Part shown: positions 59,101 to 64,000 of the stretch, piece after piece
Numbering within the stretch: position 1 is the first letter of the stretch
How the letters are laid out: each line of letters starts with the position of its first letter
Source: Paragonimus westermani
Taxonomy: Eukaryota > Platyhelminthes > Trematoda > Plagiorchiida > Troglotrematidae
DNA: 64,000 nt
Direction of reading: 5' to 3'
Assembly (NCBI GenBank): GCA_008508345.1
Contig: QNGE01000114.1
Location: 222,538 to 286,537, forward strand
Notes under the pieces: generated by a model
Database searches by the model: none
Seen by the model: only the letters and a program-made list of their open reading frames with translations
Told to the model about the DNA's origin: nothing
Made by a program: the position numbers and the translations under genes

Positions 59101-62100
59101 AATACTGACACAAAAAAATGTATAAACGAAATCAGGTGTAATATCTAAAAAACTCATGATGTCAGTCAAATCTCAATAAAGACTTTTAAACGAATACACG
59201 AGTGCGGATTGGCCATCAATTTTTGGTAAATTACATCCACTAGGTTGACACTGGATACAAATCCAACAAAATCAACGCAAATATTTTTGGTCAGGCAGAC
59301 ACCAAACATTCAACAGAATTTATTGGCATCCGCAGTTCTGCTCGATAAACAAGCAATTTTGAACAAGGCATATTAGCTGATGCAAACCACTAATCTAAAA
59401 CGCTGAGGTCTCGGCCCAGGAGAACGTACAGACACAAGTGAACAAACCAAATTGAATAGATTAGACAAATGGTTTGTGGCAGACAGTGGATAAACAAAAT
59501 GTTTTAGATTTTCAGGTAAAGAACTGGTCTGCACAGTGGGATGGTAGAGGGCAAAGTGCCAACCCATGGGAATTTAGAGCAAACGTTTAAAAGCGACTGG
59601 AGGTAATTAGTCAAAATTCATAACAAAGTTAAGTGACGTTGCATTCAAAATTGGGAATTCACCAAACTTCACGTACTTAAGAGCGCAATCCTATACACGC
59701 AAGCTCTCATTCACTGATTAGGTCAAATCATGTGATGATAAAGTTTTGTAGTCGTGTTGCCATGTACGATGGACACACGGGTACTAAAACAATCAAGCGG
59801 GGTCAACCATTTTACTGCAAGTGAAACTACCGAGCAAATGGAGCTCTTCATTAAGGTAATGTTGTGATCTGCAATCAAACACCGTTGGAACATGTGGTGC
59901 AGTCTGACCTTTTCTGAAGCGGATCTTCGAGGTGAGTTTACACACACTCTCATTCACGTCACATCTAACTAGGACATCCGTGGTACTCCGGGACCAAAAA
60001 GAAAGGAAAGATAAATAAAGTCACTGTTGAATTTTAAAAAATCAAGAACCAACCAGTATTTGGTTTTAAACAAGTGTTAGGAAGGAATTTGACCCACGAG
60101 GAATATGTCGGTTGATCTATATTGAAATCTTCAAACATGCCGTCATTGTAGTCATGAATACGACAACAAGTTAGATGATATTAATAACAGCAACTATAAT
60201 AATGTAAAACCTGCGGCTTGCATTTCGCTTTCAGAAATGGTGCAGTTTCTGTAGAGAAGTTAGTCAACCTTCCTCGTATAGCTCTGATTCTTTAATCACA
60301 TCTGTATTGTGATGTAACTAGAAAGAACGGTAGATGCAAGGATGCTACAGTCCTCCTGTGCGTTAATTCACGTATGCCTAAAGATGCCCACCGTTTTAAT
60401 CGACCAAATATGCCCGTCTCCTCGATCGGCTGGTGTGACCAGTTGGAATTGCCGAATTCAGTCTGATATTCGGTTTTGAAATACAGTTGCTTGTTCAGAA
60501 TCTTCGACAAAATGCGAATATTCAGATGATTTGGTACACAAATACTTCTTCACCACATCGAAAATGTCAATGTTAAACTTGTGTTTAATTGTGTGTTTCT
60601 GTCTGAGATGCTAAATTGATTGACAACTGGATTTCTCTCCCTTGGCACGATATACCAAAATAAAAAGTCGGTTGTAGTGGTGCAAAAGACGAAGTAAAAT
60701 TTTGCCAAATGAGATGAAGCACCTGGAAACCACTGGCTACTGCGTTCAGTGTAAGTATTTTGCCAGATTGTTTTTGTCTATTGTAATGTCTGTCTGTCAT
60801 TCACTTAAACAATTACTTTGGGATGGTAGACGAATCACTCCAAAAACACTCACTATCTCATGTTATGTGTTGATAAACATCGTATTACCTCGAAAGTAAT
60901 GAGGAGTAAACTTGGAACTATAGGGAACAAAAGCTCAACGATTGTTAGTGTCCTGGTTTGAAATCAGGATACTATAATTCACTGCACTTGAAAAAATTTG
61001 GTATAACTCGCGTGGATTAAAACAAATAGTTCCCAAGAGAAATAAGTTTCACGGTCATTGTTATTCCAGTCACATGAACACGGGTCGACAAGGACGTAAC
61101 AATAATCAGAAAATTGGAGTCCACCATTGATTAACCTCAGTGGCCCGTGTAATATCGTATGCTTTAATCTAGCCGGTCCAATTCAAAAGGAAGCAACCGA
61201 AGTAAAGCGGAAGATATGACATTGAGAGACTGTTCAGTCACGATGTTATATCTTAAACGAACGTTGGGTTCGTCCGTTGCTCGGCTGTCTTTTGTGTGGG
61301 GTATTTGGATGAGCGGTGAATCTTATCAGTCTTTCTTACTGTTCTTAATCATGTGGCACGATTTTCCGCGCCCTGAGATGTTACTTCACATCCCCTCCGT
61401 TCACCATAATCAAAGTCCCCAATCAGAACAAGACGGGAATTCGGCATTCTCTCTGTCCATTATCTGCAATGAAGGTAGTCATTTTGTTGCCATAGAGCGA
61501 GACTGCCGTTTATTCATATAGGACTGTCGTAGGAAAACGTTCCATACAATTTTTTAGAATGAACTTTGGCTAACACGAATAACCGTAAGAACTGACAATT
61601 ATTTGAAAACTTCTAAGTTTGGAAGATGCTAAGGGTACCAACTGATATAGTGTAACCAAATGGCATCATTCTTGAAGGAATGCCAAAAGTATGAATCACC
61701 TTAAGATGGAACTTAACTGTTCGACAGCGATCTTTACGGTGGTATCCCTTACTTTTTAACTTTTACGAACTAAAAGTTGATGGTTATGTGTGAGTTACTA
61801 TGTAACGGAGGAATCCAGGCTTTTCACCTGCCACGCAGACAATAACTGCTGATTTATCCCACTTAATATGTTCACTCAATCAGACTTGGCCTGTTAAACT
61901 TCAAGGGCAGCGTCATAAAATGCCGCGCTATAATTGGGAGAACTATTCGGCTACCAATCTGTGTGTGGTCGGATAGGTCATACGAAGTCAGTCTAAAAGT
62001 GCCTGACGTAGATTTATTGACGCTTTTACATGGAGTCGATGCTTCCTACAGTGTGGATAACAACCGGTCACATACGACTTGCGAATGATGCATTTATGAC

Positions 62101-64000
62101 TCGTCCGTTATGCATTAATTTCCTCCACCTGATAACAGTAAGTGCTTTCCGCTTCAAATTGACACGTTGATCGAGCTACTGCGCGACCACTTGCTACTAA
62201 AATCTTCTCAGTGCGGTGCACACTGAGTCGCATAGTTAACTCAATCGTTGCATACTCTAATTGCTCTTCTGGTAATTACTAGTCGAGAGGAAACCTGAGT
62301 GCTGCACTTGTACTTCGTCCGTGGAATTCTGTCATCAAATTAGGGGCACTATATGATCTTTCGCTGCTTAATCTGAAAAACAAGGGAAATCTGTTAGATC
62401 CCCAGTGTTTCAGTTTAACTTGTTAGGCACTCGTCAGCAACCTTCCACGTAAGACGGTAAACATACAGGACTCGAAACCAAGGTTTATTGGAAGAAACAG
62501 GACCGTGAGAAATTGGTCAAAACAGTTTTGTTTCGTTGGTAAGCACTAGTAAAAGGACGTAATCGAATGACAGTTGGAGAGTTTGGACAAGTGGAGACGA
62601 AACTTTCATCCAGGATTGCATAGGGAAAGCACTGTGGGGAGAAAGGTAGTTGAAGAACTTTGGGAACAGAAGCCGTTGTACAGCTTATCAATAAAACGTT
62701 TTTATATACCTAGGTGTATGAGAGGCATTACGTGGAAACATGATTGTGCAATGATTGCTTGCCATCCTTAACATTTAGACAGGACGATGGCTTCCAGCTT
62801 AAGAATTGAAGGTTCGCGTTTGTTCACTACAAAATCAAAAGTTATATAAATATTAAAACGTGACACAACCGCTCAGCCTGCGTAACAGCATTTTCGGTGA
62901 ACGTGCGGTAGAATTCTGGTTGTCCCCATGAGGTACAAAAATGAAGAATTCTGACAAGTGATCTCAGTGAGTGATGAAACCATTCTCGAATGGCAGGTGA
63001 GGAAGTGAACTCATGGGTCCACAAGTTTATATTTGAGAAAAAACTTCCCTGCATTCCAGGTTTAGAAACCTAGAAACATCAGGCGATTTACCAAATTAGA
63101 TGGGCGGAGGTACATAACTAGCCGAAAGGGTGTAGCCAACTCATTACCAGATTCTGGGATACACTGAAGCAAAATTTGGCCAGGTATGGTTATTTAGTCA
63201 GCTATAGGGAACAAGTTGGCAAGGTTGGCCGTACATTTGTATTACGTGCAGATTCCTAGGTGCTGGTAAAATGAGTACGGTTTTAGATCGCAATTACGGA
63301 CCTCTGGTGCACTATACAGTGAGTTTGCCTTAATTTTTTATTTGACAATGTAGTTTTGAATTGTGCTTACGCATTCCTGATTGGAAAGGGAAAGATGTCC
63401 AAAAGCAGATGGTCAATCGCGGGGATTTTATCCCTCCTCAGGTGCCAGCATTGGACTAAAAACTGACCTCATATGGTTGGGGAGGGATGTTCATGGTGAT
63501 GAGCCTTTGGGTACTTTCAATGCGAGTAATTAACTGTCTCCGTTTGAATAATTTCCGCACTCTGAGTACCATTTACGACTACGTGGTCTTTGTATGGTAG
63601 GCTGAAGTGAATAAAATGAAACTACAACAAGGGTATATAAGTCTAAGTTTGCCGACGTCCACTGTTGGCGCATGAATGTTCACTACGTAAGACGTGCATG
63701 AGTGACAGGCACACGTCTCAAATTCCTAACCCAAAGGACCTCGTCAAGTAAACTTCCCATTTCCTTGGTGAACAAAGAAGCAGAGATTTTGGCCATCAGT
63801 TTGCTGAACAGGTTCTGCGCCTGACATTTAAGGCATTTTATAGTGATTGACGACTTGCCAGTGATGAACCAGGCTTAATTTGGTAATGAAACATTGTCAA
63901 AGAAACCACGCTGAGTTATGCACGTAGGGTTATGATAACATTCTAGACCAAGTCTTTGGGGATACAAACTTTTCACGAATAACATGAATGCGATCTACTT
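56126..64000. other. No supported gene
   Basis: The largest frames are 58192-58539 and 58419-58685 (+, overlapping) and 61216-61521 (+, 101 codons); none has a recognised domain. A purine-rich run (GGGGAAGGGAAGGGAAG) lies at about 56779-56796. No SINE copy was found in this stretch. Confidence 0.3.

Noticed and set aside
1..64000. CRISPR arrays, operons, phage or insertion-sequence genes
   Set aside because: No regularly spaced direct repeats, no long adjacent coding frames and no transposase; the window is eukaryotic in character.

Overview
This is a eukaryotic, gene-poor, repeat-bearing genomic window. It has no prokaryotic gene organisation: the six frames hold only short, scattered open frames with no operons or recognisable bacterial proteins. 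The most informative content is a family of tRNA-derived SINEs. Each unit has a pol III A box, a B-box-like element and, just downstream, a type I hammerhead ribozyme (HHR) with a very short stem III. This architecture is that of the Smα-type SINEs of schistosomes, so I infer a flatworm, most likely a digenean trematode. The species cannot be fixed from the sequence, and the inference rests on repeats rather than genes.

Layout. 0.9-1.35 kb: a SINE with a ribozyme whose seven-nucleotide core and GAAA are intact and whose 5' segment is inverted. 1.35-21.7 kb: no supported gene, with a short interstitial telomere-like run near 19.02 kb. 21.7-22.15 kb: a near-perfect 107/105-bp palindrome of another repeat family (Penelope-like is my guess) with degenerate HHR-like motifs. 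22.86-23.84 kb: a 759-N assembly gap flanked by SINE copies pointing away from each other. 30.24-30.44 kb: a single-arm copy of the palindrome family flanked by a 12-bp target-site duplication. 31.1-32.8 kb: a repeat cluster with a SINE inverted pair, two old SINEs and a tRNA-like sequence of a different type. 40.4-42.1 kb: two more SINE inverted pairs. 47.0-47.6 kb: an old SINE directly followed by the best candidate coding exon, a small secreted or signal-anchored protein. 50.7-53.4 kb: a SINE head fragment and two tandem SINE copies with long 5' modules, one with an inactivated ribozyme and one with an intact core. 55.9-56.1 kb: one more old SINE. The rest shows nothing I can support.

How the parts relate. 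The SINE copies form an age series, from nearly intact to barely recognisable, so ribozyme decay can be followed copy by copy: three retain the conserved core, and the others have lost core bases, stem II or the GAAA. The palindrome family carries a second HHR-like fold with a different stem II, so two unrelated repeat families in one window appear to carry, or once carried, self-cleaving motifs. No autonomous partner (reverse transcriptase, endonuclease) is visible. All ribozyme calls come from hand-folding; activity is not shown.
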